From Aquibacillus kalidii (GTDB lineage Bacteria > Bacillota > Bacilli > Bacillales > Amphibacillaceae): DNA of 49,077 nucleotides. The DNA lies in the NCBI RefSeq assembly GCF_014280935.1, contig NZ_JACLZI010000023.1, positions 1 to 49,077 on the forward strand, given 5' to 3'. The position numbers and the translations under genes were made by a program. Below the pieces are notes generated by a model. It had not been told where the DNA came from, ran no database searches, and worked only from the letters and a program-made list of their open reading frames with translations. Below, in pieces: positions 25,573-33,475 of this stretch; the stretch's first letter is position 1; the number at the start of each line of letters is the position of its first letter.

Positions 25573-25749
25573 ATGGAAAATGCAAAAAGTAATCAATCTT
25601 ATAATAATTTAAGAAATAGGGTGGGATGGACTATTTTGATGCTAATGCTTCTATGGTTATTGTTTGTTTTTCTTGGCAATACTAGTTTTGTAAAGCCAAG
25701 AAAGGGAGTTTTCTACCATGAGGAGAAGCATATCTATTTGGATTATTAG
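25573..25749 (+). CDS. Tiny membrane protein overlapping the sodC start
   Basis: A 58-codon ORF, MENAKSNQSYNNLRNRVGW..., ending TAG at 25747-25749. A hydrophobic helix lies at about residues 19-35 (TILMLMLLWLLFVFLG) and a charged tail follows. GGAGAG sits three to five bases before ATG 25573. It overlaps the first 32 bases of the SOD gene in another frame, and the SOD binding site lies inside it, which would suit translational coupling. No family recognised. Confidence 0.5.
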   Translation: MENAKSNQSYNNLRNRVGWTILMLMLLWLLFVFLGNTSFVKPRKGVFYHEEKHIYLDY

Positions 25750-26299
25750 TTTATGCATTTTTTTAGTTGCATGCCAAACCGATGAACGAACACCAATAGA
25801 TGTTACCATGTATAATATTTCTAATGATGCCATCGGTACTGCAACGTTATCTGAGCAACCAGATGGGGTTAAGGTAAAACTATCACTTGAAGGGTTAGAA
25901 GAAGGTTTTCATGGTATTCATGTCCATGAATATCCTAAATGTGAAGCACCTGACTTCAAGACGGCTGGTAATCATTTTAATCCAGAAGGAAAAGAACATG
26001 GGTTAATGCACCCGGAAGGTTCTCATTTGGGTGATTTACCTAATATAGAAGTAGATTCAGATGGGATAGTTGAAGCAGAACTGACATTAAGCGGAGCAAC
26101 ACTAATGGATGGTAAAAATAGTCTGTTAAGACAGGACGGAACATCACTTATCATTCATGCTACTAAAGATGACGGCATTAGCCAACCAGCTGGAGAGGCA
26201 GGGGAAAGGGTAGCTTGTGGTAAAATATCCTTGGATGAGAAAAATAGTAATCCTCCTACTGATCCAACCGAATCGAATAAAGAAAAAGAAGAGAAATAG
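25718..26299 (+). CDS. sodC: Cu/Zn superoxide dismutase, lipoprotein
   Basis: A 193-residue extracellular dismutase. The signal peptide ends in the lipobox LVAC with Cys19 as lipidation site. The SOD domain shows HGIHVHE (two Cu ligands), NHFNPEGKEHG (bridging His and a Zn His), and SHLGD (Zn His and Asp). LIIHATKDD carries the fourth Cu His, and GERVACG has the active-site Arg and disulfide Cys, partnered by PKCE. All seven metal ligands are present, unlike B. subtilis YojM (SodC), which lacks Cu ligands. An acidic, Lys/Glu-rich tail follows. AAAGGGAG precedes ATG 25718. Confidence 0.93.
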   Translation: MRRSISIWIISLCIFLVACQTDERTPIDVTMYNISNDAIGTATLSEQPDGVKVKLSLEGLEEGFHGIHVHEYPKCEAPDFKTAGNHFNPEGKEHGLMHPEGSHLGDLPNIEVDSDGIVEAELTLSGATLMDGKNSLLRQDGTSLIIHATKDDGISQPAGEAGERVACGKISLDEKNSNPPTDPTESNKEKEEK

Positions 26300-26331
26300 G
26301 TACAAGATGTACCCTATTTCTCTTCTTTTTT
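26286..26331. terminator. Bidirectional terminator between sodC and patB
   Basis: A 15-bp stem AAGAAGAGAAATAGG/CCTATTTCTCTTCTT with loop TACAAGATGTAC is followed by TTTTTT on the plus strand. It overlaps the last codons of sodC and borders the patB stop. Confidence 0.88.
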
Positions 26332-27496
26332 ACGAATTTATTGCGGTCAAGATACGTTTGATACCTTCCTTTACAGTCACTGTTGGACAGGCGATGTTCA
26401 TTCTCATGAATCCTTCTCCTTCTTCCCCGAAGCTTTTACCGTCGTTTAGTCCGACTTTTGCTTTTTCTTGCATAAAGTTCTTTAAATCATCATGTGTTAG
26501 ACCTAGTTTGCGACAATCCATCCACAAAAGGTAAGTTCCTTCAGGTGGAACGATAGAAATCTCTTGTCTATCCTTAAAGGCATCAATTACTAGTTGTTTA
26601 TTTGTTTCTAATACGGAAAGCAATTTTTCTAGCCAGGGCTTACCGTGTTGATAAGCTGCATCTAATGCAGTTATCCCCATTGTATTTAACATTGTCAATC
26701 CTTGTTTCTTCAAAAAATCATTTATCTTCTCCCTAATATTCTTATCAGCAATGACCGCATAAGATGCTTGAAGACCAGCCAAATTAAAAGTTTTTGTAGG
26801 TGACATACAGGTTATCGTCTGTTCGTTAATTTCGTCTGATAATGAAGCTATGGGAATATGGAAGTTACCATCAAAAATTAAATCTGCATGAATCTCGTCT
26901 GAAAAAATGGTGACATCGTGTTTTTTACATAGTGCAGCCATTTTAGCGAGTTCTGGTTTAGACCATACTCTTCCAACGGGATTATGTGGGTTACATAAAA
27001 TAAAGACTTTCACACCTTGTTTCAACTTAGCCTCGAAATCTTCAAAGTCAATCTCGTACCGATTATTCACTAATTTAAGAGGGTTCGTCACCAATTTTCT
27101 ATCATGGCTACTCACTAGATCATAAAATGGCGGATACACAGGAGTTTGGATCAGAATCCCATCGTCTACGTTAGTTAAAGCTTGGACGGCGATATGTAAG
27201 GTAGTAACGACTCCAGGGCTGTATATGAGCCATGACGGTTTAATCTGCCAATTATGCCTATCCTGAACCCAATTAGAGATTGTTTTGTGTAAGGCGGTGT
27301 CCGTGTATGTGTAACCAAAAACCCCATGCTCAGCTCTCGATACTAAAGCTTCTGTTACAGCATTTGGTGTAGGAAAATCCATGTCAGCTACCCACATAGG
27401 CAATACATCTTCAGAACCGTACAAAGAATGGACTAAATCCCATTTTACAGAACGGGTTCCTTTACGGTCTGGTACATTCTCAAATAATGTCATCAT
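26330..27496 (-). CDS. patB: PatB/MalY-type cystathionine beta-lyase (C-S lyase)
   Basis: A fold-type I PLP enzyme of 388 residues that cleaves C-S bonds of cystathionine and related cysteine conjugates. The Schiff-base lysine is Lys235 in MSPTKTFNLAG. VLPMWVADMDFP, CNPHNPVGRVW and FSDEIHADLIF are MalY/PatB signatures, and YLLWMDCR with a C-terminal Arg region binds the carboxylate. AAAGGGGG precedes ATG 27496. It lies near kapB and yugF as in B. subtilis. A role in methionine or thiol metabolism is expected from the family. Confidence 0.92.
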   Translation of the reverse strand: MMTLFENVPDRKGTRSVKWDLVHSLYGSEDVLPMWVADMDFPTPNAVTEALVSRAEHGVFGYTYTDTALHKTISNWVQDRHNWQIKPSWLIYSPGVVTTLHIAVQALTNVDDGILIQTPVYPPFYDLVSSHDRKLVTNPLKLVNNRYEIDFEDFEAKLKQGVKVFILCNPHNPVGRVWSKPELAKMAALCKKHDVTIFSDEIHADLIFDGNFHIPIASLSDEINEQTITCMSPTKTFNLAGLQASYAVIADKNIREKINDFLKKQGLTMLNTMGITALDAAYQHGKPWLEKLLSVLETNKQLVIDAFKDRQEISIVPPEGTYLLWMDCRKLGLTHDDLKNFMQEKAKVGLNDGKSFGEEGEGFMRMNIACPTVTVKEGIKRILTAINS

Positions 27497-27574
27497 TTAA
27501 TCCCCCTTTTCATGAGTCCATTATATAGAAGAGTATCAGGGATTGGAAATAGTTGAATTTGATCCTTACCTTAA

Positions 27575-28429
27575 CTAATCAAGGTGTGAATGATTAAGGA
27601 CATCCCCTGCTTTTATGCAATCACAAATGACATGTGGAACTTCTTCGGGTAATAAATGTCCAGCATTTCGAAAGGTACATAATTCAGCATTTGAAAGATC
27701 CCTGATAAGTTGATAAGCTATTCTAACAGGGAGGATCTCATCTTTCTTTCCCCAAAAGATACTACATTCTGTTTTAATTTCATGTAGGTGGTCTTCTTTT
27801 AAATCTCCTTCTCTGTCCCTTACCATTTTTGCAAGACAAGCATATATCTTTTTGTCAGAAAATGGTTTCTTATACTGATTTAACATCTCTTCTGTTATCA
27901 TGTCATCATTATAAAGGGACTGCCGAATCGTATGGTAAACACCTTTTCGTTTCATTAATTTTCTAATAAAGGTTGTAAAAAAAGGCAGGGAACTTACGAA
28001 ATAACTCAGTTTATCTGACTTTTTCATGTAACTTGATGGTGCAAGTAATATGAGCTTTTTTATTCTATCTGGATAGTGATACGCACACGTTAATGCAATT
28101 TGGCCTCCCATTGAATGACCTACTAATTGTGCCTGTTTGATGTTGTGTTCATTCATAAAGTGAATGATTAAATCGGCCATATTTTTATAGGAGTAAAGAA
28201 AGGTGTTAATGCGATCACTATCACCAAATGGTGGCAGGTCAAGGGTAATAATATTATAGTTGTCAATTAATAATGGGATCATCTTCCGGAAACTATATTG
28301 AGATGAAAGAAATCCGTGGACAAAAATTAAATACTCTTTACTTGAATGATCTCCTGTTTGGTGTAGTTGGTAACATATTTTGCTTCCCTTATAGGATATA
28401 TATTTGTTTTGAGCATTGTTGTTTGACAT
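27575..28429 (-). CDS. yugF: Alpha/beta hydrolase, YugF-like
   Basis: A 284-residue cytoplasmic alpha/beta hydrolase. The oxyanion-hole motif is HGFLSSQYSF, and the nucleophile Ser106 lies in GHSMGG. The acid is probably Asp230 in GKKDEILP, and the catalytic His258 lies in NAGHLLPEE. A helical cap with FFTTFIRKLMKRKGVYHTI occupies about 145-200. The substrate is unknown. AAAGGAG precedes ATG 28429. It runs in the same direction as patB, with a 78-base gap. Confidence 0.85.
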   Translation of the reverse strand: MSNNNAQNKYISYKGSKICYQLHQTGDHSSKEYLIFVHGFLSSQYSFRKMIPLLIDNYNIITLDLPPFGDSDRINTFLYSYKNMADLIIHFMNEHNIKQAQLVGHSMGGQIALTCAYHYPDRIKKLILLAPSSYMKKSDKLSYFVSSLPFFTTFIRKLMKRKGVYHTIRQSLYNDDMITEEMLNQYKKPFSDKKIYACLAKMVRDREGDLKEDHLHEIKTECSIFWGKKDEILPVRIAYQLIRDLSNAELCTFRNAGHLLPEEVPHVICDCIKAGDVLNHSHLD

Positions 28430-28499
28430 AGAAGATTACTCCTTTATTGCATTCACATACTGTTAATAAGAGAAATGAATTAGTAAAAAGTATTTCTTT

Positions 28500-28537
28500 T
28501 ATATAAAAAAATAAGCAAAGCGATGGTATCGCTTTGC
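28500..28537 (-). terminator. Orphan minus-strand terminator-like hairpin
   Basis: A perfect 21-base palindrome with arms CAAAGCGAT and ATCGCTTTG around three bases (28516-28536). Read on the minus strand it is followed by CTTATTTTTTTATA, a proper intrinsic terminator shape. No credible minus-strand gene ends here, since the next minus gene (yugF) starts downstream of it. It may end an antisense transcript over the yugI leader, or be a protein site. Confidence 0.5.
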
Positions 28538-28635
28538 CTCTCACAGGGGGAATACGAGAAAGTCTTACACTAATGAGTATTACCGAAAAATTACAAGTTT
28601 AAACCAATTATTTAAATGAATTCTAAATATAATTT

Positions 28636-28814
28636 TTGCCTTTAAGTTCTTGTATGTGCTAAAATTAATAATTGCGTATATCCTTATTACTACTCCAATA
28701 TTAATCTGGAACAAAAATATAAGGTAGTTAACGAATCGGGAGCTAAAGCCTCTGGGCAAACTAGAGGTGACGTAACACAAAAAAAGTATTGAAAAAAGTC
28801 GGGAGATGTTCAAC
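28636..28814 (+). promoter_or_regulatory. Promoter and long structured leader of the yugI homologue
   Basis: TTGCCT (28636-28641), an 18-base spacer and TAAAAT (28660-28665) predict a start near 28672 and a leader of about 140 bases. The leader can fold as CCTTAT/ATAAGG around a long loop. A second domain is closed by GTTA...TAAC and contains the hairpin CCTCT-GGGCAAACT-AGAGG, followed by TGACGTAAC and an A run. I do not recognise a known riboswitch class. The rest of the 28430-28814 gap holds only the hairpin at 28500-28537. Confidence 0.45.
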
Positions 28815-29219
28815 ATGGCAGAAAATTTTACTGAAGGTCAAGTTATTGAAGGAAAAGTTACAGGTGTTCAGCCTTATGGAGCGTTTGTAGCTCTAAACGA
28901 TGAAATACAAGGCTTGGTTCATATTTCAGAAGTAACACACGGATTTGTTAAGGATATTAATGAATTTCTTACTGTAGGAGATGAAGTAAAGGTTAAAGTT
29001 CTTTCTATAGATGAAAAAAGTAATAAATATTCTCTATCTATTCGCGCTACAGAAGAGGCTCCAAAACAAACAGAAGCAAAGCCTAAGTCTAAGAAAGTGA
29101 AACAACAGTCTACTCAACAAACTCAGTCAGATGTAGAACCAGGGTTCAATACGTTAAAAGACAAATTGAACGACTGGATTAAGCAATCTGAAGAACGTGA
29201 GAATACGTTTAAGAAGTAA
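28815..29219 (+). CDS. yugI: S1-domain RNA-binding protein, general stress protein 13 (YugI)
   Basis: A 134-residue protein with one S1 domain (about 5-75: GQVIEGKVTGVQPYGAFVAL, GLVHISEVTHGFV, VGDEVKVKVLSIDE). A charged, Lys/Gln-rich linker and a short amphipathic C-terminus follow. Its relatives include GSP13, a ribosome-associated stress protein, and the ribosomal hibernation-related S1 proteins. I place the start at ATG 28815, with GGGAG nine bases upstream. An ATG at 28806 directly abuts that site and is less likely. It has its own terminator and an unusually long leader. Confidence 0.88.
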   Translation: MAENFTEGQVIEGKVTGVQPYGAFVALNDEIQGLVHISEVTHGFVKDINEFLTVGDEVKVKVLSIDEKSNKYSLSIRATEEAPKQTEAKPKSKKVKQQSTQQTQSDVEPGFNTLKDKLNDWIKQSEERENTFKK

Positions 29220-29224
29220 TATAG

Positions 29225-29266
29225 GAAAAGGCCTTTCGGAGTAAAATTCCGAAAGGCCTTTTTTGT
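29225..29266 (+). terminator. Terminator after yugI
   Basis: A 15-bp stem AAAAGGCCTTTCGGA/TCCGAAAGGCCTTTT with a seven-base loop and a T run. Very strong. Confidence 0.92.
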
Positions 29267-29282
29267 ATCAAGCTAAGCTATT

Positions 29283-29522
29283 CTATCGCTCAGCTCTAGG
29301 TTCTCTGCGATCTGCTAACTCTTCTGATGGTTTAAACAGAAGTGAAAGACAGATTAGCCCACTAATACCAACTAGTGTGTATATAACTCGCGCAAAGGCA
29401 CCGCTTTGTTCACCGCCACCGAAAAGGGCAGCTACTAAGTCAAACTGAAACAAGCCAATAAGTCCCCAATTAATGGCACCTATAATGATTAGTAGTAAAG
29501 CTATGCGTTTCAAAGCACTCAT
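29283..29522 (-). CDS. yuzA: YuzA-like DUF378 membrane protein
   Basis: A 79-residue protein with two transmembrane helices (about 5-27 and 41-62). The DUF378 hallmark GAINWGLIGLFQFDLVAALFGG lies between them, and a charged tail follows. The function is unknown. AAGGAGG lies eight bases before ATG 29522; an in-frame ATG 24 bases earlier would contain the site. It is convergent with yugI and divergent from pgi. Confidence 0.85.
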   Translation of the reverse strand: MSALKRIALLLIIIGAINWGLIGLFQFDLVAALFGGGEQSGAFARVIYTLVGISGLICLSLLFKPSEELADRREPRAER

Positions 29523-29651
29523 GCACGCTTCCTCCTTATGTTCCATTAATACATCGCTCTAATAAAAACGATGCTTCACTTTTATAATGACTAATTTTAG
29601 ATAATTTATGTATCGGACTAACGAAATGAAATAATTCGTGCACTTCTTCAC

Positions 29652-29680
29652 TTGATTTAAGTAGTAGGTTTAGGTAAATT
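29652..29680 (+). promoter_or_regulatory. Promoter of pgi
   Basis: TTGATT (29652-29657), a 17-base spacer and TAAATT (29675-29680) give a short leader ending in the GGGAG and GGAGGG sites before ATG 29713. Confidence 0.5.
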
Positions 29681-29712
29681 AAAAGGGAGATTATAAATAT
29701 GGAGGGTAAATA

Positions 29713-31059
29713 ATGACACATGTCCGTTTCGAGTATGGTAAAGCGTTATCTTTCTTTGGTGAACATGAAGTAGAATATTTAAAAGAACCAGTAAAATTAG
29801 CCCACCAAGCTATACATAATAAAACAGGTGCTGGTAGTGATTTTCTAGGTTGGGTTAACTTACCAACTGATTATGATAAAGAGGAATTCAGCAGAATTAA
29901 AAAATCAGCAGAAAAGATTAAAGCAGATTCCGATGTTTTACTTGTAGTAGGTATCGGGGGTTCTTACTTAGGTGCACGCGCAGCTATTGAGATGCTAAAT
30001 CATTCTTTTTACAACGAATTAGCAAAAGATCAAAGAAAAACGCCTCAAGTATTTTTTGTTGGTAATAGTATCAGTGCACCATATATCAATGATTTGTTTG
30101 ATTTACTTAAAGATAAAGACGTTTCGGTTAATGTAATTTCTAAAAGTGGTACAACAACGGAACCTGCGATTGCTTTTCGTATTTTCCGCAAGTTCCTTGA
30201 AGAAAAATATGGTGTTGAAGAAGCAAAAGGTAGAATTTATGCAACAACAGATAAAGCAAAGGGTGCTTTGAAAACTTTAGCAACTGAAGAGGGCTATGAA
30301 AGCTTCGTTATTCCTGATGATGTTGGGGGCAGATATTCTGTTTTAACAGCTGTGGGACTTTTACCTATTGCGGTAAGTGGTGTTGATATTGATACAATGA
30401 TGGAAGGCGCTCAAAAGGCTCAACAAGAATTAAGTGAAGATGATATTGCCAAAAACCCTGCCTATCAATATGCAGCTGTTCGTAATGTTCTTTACAACAA
30501 AGGTAAAACTATTGAGATGTTAATTAATTATGAGCCAAATCTTCAATATTTTGCGGAGTGGTGGAAGCAACTTTTCGGTGAAAGCGAAGGGAAAGATTTT
30601 AAAGGAATCTATCCATCTTCTGCAAACTTCTCAACAGATTTACACTCATTAGGTCAATATGTTCAAGAGGGCCGCAGAGACTTATTCGAAACAGTTCTAC
30701 ATGTTGAAGAGCCGAAGTCCAATATCACACTTGAAAAAGAAGATCAAGACTTAGATGGACTTAACTATTTAGCAGGTAAAACAGTTGATTATGTTAATGA
30801 AAAAGCATATCAAGGAACGATGCTAGCTCATACAGATGGACAAGTTCCAAACTTAATTGTTCATTTACCAAAGCTTGATGCTTATACTTTTGGGTATGTT
30901 GTATACTTCTTTGAAAAAGCATGTGCAATTAGTGGCTACCTTCTTGGCGTTAATCCTTTTGATCAACCAGGTGTAGAAGCGTATAAGAAAAATATGTTTG
31001 CATTACTTGGGAAACCAGGATTTGAAAAAGAAAAAGAAGAGCTTGAAAAAAGACTTTAA
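29713..31059 (+). CDS. pgi: Glucose-6-phosphate isomerase
   Basis: Glycolytic isomerase of glucose-6-phosphate and fructose-6-phosphate, 448 residues, the normal Gram-positive short form. Motifs in order are [32 protein letters not shown] (phosphate-binding) and [16 protein letters not shown]. Then come the active-site segments [11 protein letters not shown] and [14 protein letters not shown] with the catalytic Lys. GGAGGG precedes ATG 29713. Single-gene unit with its own promoter and terminator. Confidence 0.97.
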   Translation: MTHVRFEYGKALSFFGEHEVEYLKEPVKLAHQAIHNKTGAGSDFLGWVNLPTDYDKEEFSRIKKSAEKIKADSDVLLVVGIGGSYLGARAAIEMLNHSFYNELAKDQRKTPQVFFVGNSISAPYINDLFDLLKDKDVSVNVISKSGTTTEPAIAFRIFRKFLEEKYGVEEAKGRIYATTDKAKGALKTLATEEGYESFVIPDDVGGRYSVLTAVGLLPIAVSGVDIDTMMEGAQKAQQELSEDDIAKNPAYQYAAVRNVLYNKGKTIEMLINYEPNLQYFAEWWKQLFGESEGKDFKGIYPSSANFSTDLHSLGQYVQEGRRDLFETVLHVEEPKSNITLEKEDQDLDGLNYLAGKTVDYVNEKAYQGTMLAHTDGQVPNLIVHLPKLDAYTFGYVVYFFEKACAISGYLLGVNPFDQPGVEAYKKNMFALLGKPGFEKEKEELEKRL

Positions 31060-31062
31060 TAT

Positions 31063-31112
31063 AAAAAGAAACGGTGATTTGGAGGAAATTCCTAATCACC
31101 GTTTCTTTTTTG
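31063..31112 (+). terminator. Terminator after pgi
   Basis: A 14-bp stem AAGAAACGGTGATT/AATCACCGTTTCTT with an inner GGAGGAAATTCCT loop, ending in TTTTTT. Confidence 0.92.
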
Positions 31113-31210
31113 AATTCGTTACGTTTCTTTATTATCTAGTGTAATTAGAAACATAAAAAAATTCTAGAAGGGTATAGTAAATGTAAACAGCAAAAGGGAG
31201 TTATTTATCT

Positions 31211-31612
31211 ATGATTCCAATTTCTTCAAGTTTAGAAAATAAAGTGTTTCCGTTATATGAATTAGAAAAGCAGCTTAAACCACTCGGCTATGTTGTTGGT
31301 GGTAGCTGGGATTACGATGAGGGTGCGATGGATTATAAAATGGCAGATGAGGATGGATATCAATTTTTGAGAATACCATTCAAAGTGGAAGAAGGAATGC
31401 TTGACTCACCAGGAGCGATTGTTCGTTTAGGAGCTCCTTTTATCTTAACCCATAAGTATCAAGATGATGTAGAGGCTCATGCGGATAATGGTGTTTTGCA
31501 AGGATCCGTGAATCAGTTTCAATCTCCAATTGACCCTGATTCAGATGTCCCCACTAAATATGTTGAAAAAGGCAAACGATTAATAGAACAAATAGAAAAT
31601 ATGCTAATGTAA
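31211..31612 (+). CDS. yugN: YugN-like family protein
   Basis: A 133-residue soluble protein matching the YugN-like family (IPISSSLENKVFPLYELEKQLKPLGYVVGGSWDYD...). Aromatic and acidic conserved blocks WDYDEGAMDYKM and LRIPFKVEEG are visible, as is VRLGAPFILTHKYQDD. No catalytic motif is evident and the function is unknown. AAAGGGAG precedes ATG 31211. Its 3' end overlaps the convergent yugO end by nine bases. Confidence 0.85.
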   Translation: MIPISSSLENKVFPLYELEKQLKPLGYVVGGSWDYDEGAMDYKMADEDGYQFLRIPFKVEEGMLDSPGAIVRLGAPFILTHKYQDDVEAHADNGVLQGSVNQFQSPIDPDSDVPTKYVEKGKRLIEQIENMLM

Positions 31613-32605
31613 ACTTTTTAAAAATATTAATACATCACCAGTTTTAAGTTTACATTCAGGAGGAGGGTTTAACCAATACTCTCCTTCTCTTTTCATTCCA
31701 ATAAGAAGTTTCTGTCTAGTTAATTGGTCTGTTAAACACACGTGAAATGTTTTACCATGTAAGTGATCAGGTAAGACATCCTGGGTAAACTGTTGATTTG
31801 CTAGTACATCTAAAAGCAACTCAAAAGGTTTCACAGGAGTTTCTCTATAAATTTCCCTGAAAAATAATGTACTCATAAAATCATTGGAACGGATCACCGT
31901 ATCTGCTCCAGCTCGTTTTGCATTTGAAATTTGCTCTTTAATTAATATTTCCGTTATGATAAATAAATTAGGATTATTTCCTCGCATTGCTACCGTTGAT
32001 AATATACTTGATTGATCTGCCTCTTGTTCTTGTTTGGATGGATCGGAAGTTATAATCGCATATCTAGCTTCCTTAACATTCGCTTTACTCAATACGTCAT
32101 CCTCTGCTGCACTACCACGAATGAAATGAATATGGCTTTGTCTGTAAGATAAATTTGAAAGGGTTCTATCTATTAAGACAATCTGTTCTTCTTTATCGTG
32201 CTTTAGGATCATATCAATCAATTGTTTTGTCCGTTCATTCCAACCAACTAAAATAATGTGATTTTTTCCTCTATAGCCGACTTTTCCTTCAGATAAGTCG
32301 TGTTCACGCTTGATAGTCCCAGCTGATATAGTAGCCATATAAAAAGTAATTAGTCCACCACCTGTCAAAATGAGAAGGATTGCAATCATTTTCCCAGTAA
32401 TGGTTAAGGGGACATAGTCACCATAACCGACCGTGGAACCTGTAATGAAAGCCCACCAAACGCCATCGAAAATAGAAGGAAAATGGGTTGGTTCAACAAA
32501 GTGTATCATAACCCCAAACAATATCATTATTAGAAAAACAGTTGATATAAGCCTAAATAGAATAGGCATACGAAAATATACTTGTAAAAATCTATGTAAA
32601 TACAT
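31604..32605 (-). CDS. yugO: YugO-type potassium channel with RCK domain
   Basis: A 333-residue potassium channel. Two transmembrane helices flank the pore, with the selectivity filter TVGYGD at residues 58-63. An RCK Rossmann domain follows, starting HIILVGWNERTKQLIDM near 115. A C-terminal RCK_C part carries LHGKTFHVCL and LKTGDVLIFLKS. B. subtilis YugO mediates potassium signalling in biofilms. AAAAGGTG precedes ATG 32605. The mistic gene (mstX) that overlaps yugO upstream in B. subtilis is not present here. Confidence 0.92.
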   Translation of the reverse strand: MYLHRFLQVYFRMPILFRLISTVFLIMILFGVMIHFVEPTHFPSIFDGVWWAFITGSTVGYGDYVPLTITGKMIAILLILTGGGLITFYMATISAGTIKREHDLSEGKVGYRGKNHIILVGWNERTKQLIDMILKHDKEEQIVLIDRTLSNLSYRQSHIHFIRGSAAEDDVLSKANVKEARYAIITSDPSKQEQEADQSSILSTVAMRGNNPNLFIITEILIKEQISNAKRAGADTVIRSNDFMSTLFFREIYRETPVKPFELLLDVLANQQFTQDVLPDHLHGKTFHVCLTDQLTRQKLLIGMKREGEYWLNPPPECKLKTGDVLIFLKSLH

Positions 32606-32713
32606 TTAGTTTTCACCTTTTTGTGTTTTTGTTATTGAGTATGGCCAAAACTTTATTTATATATAATTTAGATATCAAAACTTAATAAAAAGTATTGTTA
32701 GCGATTATATCTA

Positions 32714-32751
32714 TAAAAAAAAAACAGCCCAACCTTGGACTGTTTTTTTTA
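32714..32751 (-). terminator. Terminator of the thioredoxin-like gene
   Basis: A hairpin with arms AAAAAACAGCCCAA and TTGGACTGTTTTTT (one mismatch) and a T run on both strands. It directly follows the stop of the minus-strand gene. Confidence 0.82.
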
Positions 32752-33300
32752 TTAAGAGAGGGCTTGCTTTAAACTTTGGTAGACCTCGTCCCAAAAATCA
32801 GTATTTTCTCTATAAGCTTTAGTAATAAACGTGAATAGTTCTTTTTGCTTTTCCTCAAAATCTGCTGCTTCTTTGTCAGGTAGACCAGCTCGAGAATTAT
32901 CGATGAAATCTTGAATTTCTTTAGCGCGTGGTCCCCATTTTGCTACTTCTTCTCCGTCATTATTAATAAAAATGAAGATTGGAATAGATCGTGCTGTTCC
33001 ATTTGTTAAATATTGATCCATTAATTCTAGGTTTTGATCTCTAGGTAATAGTTTAATATCCATATTTGTTTCCTGTGCAATTCGGAACAAGATTGGCACA
33101 TTCATCATTGCATCGCCACACCAATCCTCAGTAATGACAATACCTCTTAACTTTTTGTCTCGAAGCTTATTGAAGAAGGCTTCATCTTGTGGTAGTAAAA
33201 AATTATCATATACATGAAGAAGGTTTTCTTTATGTTGTTCCATAGATTCAATATATTCATCTGGATCCATACCTTTTTTAAACCATTGTTCTAAACTCAT
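32752..33300 (-). CDS. Thioredoxin-like protein with single active-site Cys
   Basis: A 182-residue protein whose middle resembles thioredoxin: GIVITEDWCGDAMMNVPILFRIA, with Cys61, and the cis-Pro segment ARSIPIFIFINNDG. The second Cys of CXXC is replaced (WCGDA), and no other Cys occurs, so it cannot form the usual internal disulfide. Mixed-disulfide chemistry such as bacillithiol de-thiolation, or a non-redox role, is possible. It has an all-helical, charged C-terminus. The binding site is weakly visible as TAGGAGTGAG before ATG 33300. Confidence 0.8.
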   Translation of the reverse strand: MSLEQWFKKGMDPDEYIESMEQHKENLLHVYDNFLLPQDEAFFNKLRDKKLRGIVITEDWCGDAMMNVPILFRIAQETNMDIKLLPRDQNLELMDQYLTNGTARSIPIFIFINNDGEEVAKWGPRAKEIQDFIDNSRAGLPDKEAADFEEKQKELFTFITKAYRENTDFWDEVYQSLKQALS

Positions 33301-33475
33301 TAGTTCTCACTCCTAGTTTTGAAATTTTATTGGTGAGTTTACAGGTGTTGCTTAGCTCTAAATATAGTCTATATAACATAACTAAATAAGTAAAAGTTTT
33401 GGTCTTAGTACGATATATTTATTAAATTCGTAACTTTTTGATATGATAATAACAGATTTAAAGGAGGTCATACAT

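Noticed and set aside
28580-28816. 78-codon minus-strand open frame over the yugI leader
   Set aside because: It has no ribosome binding site and low-complexity hydrophobic content. It ends before the orphan hairpin, so it was considered as its gene, but the support is too weak.
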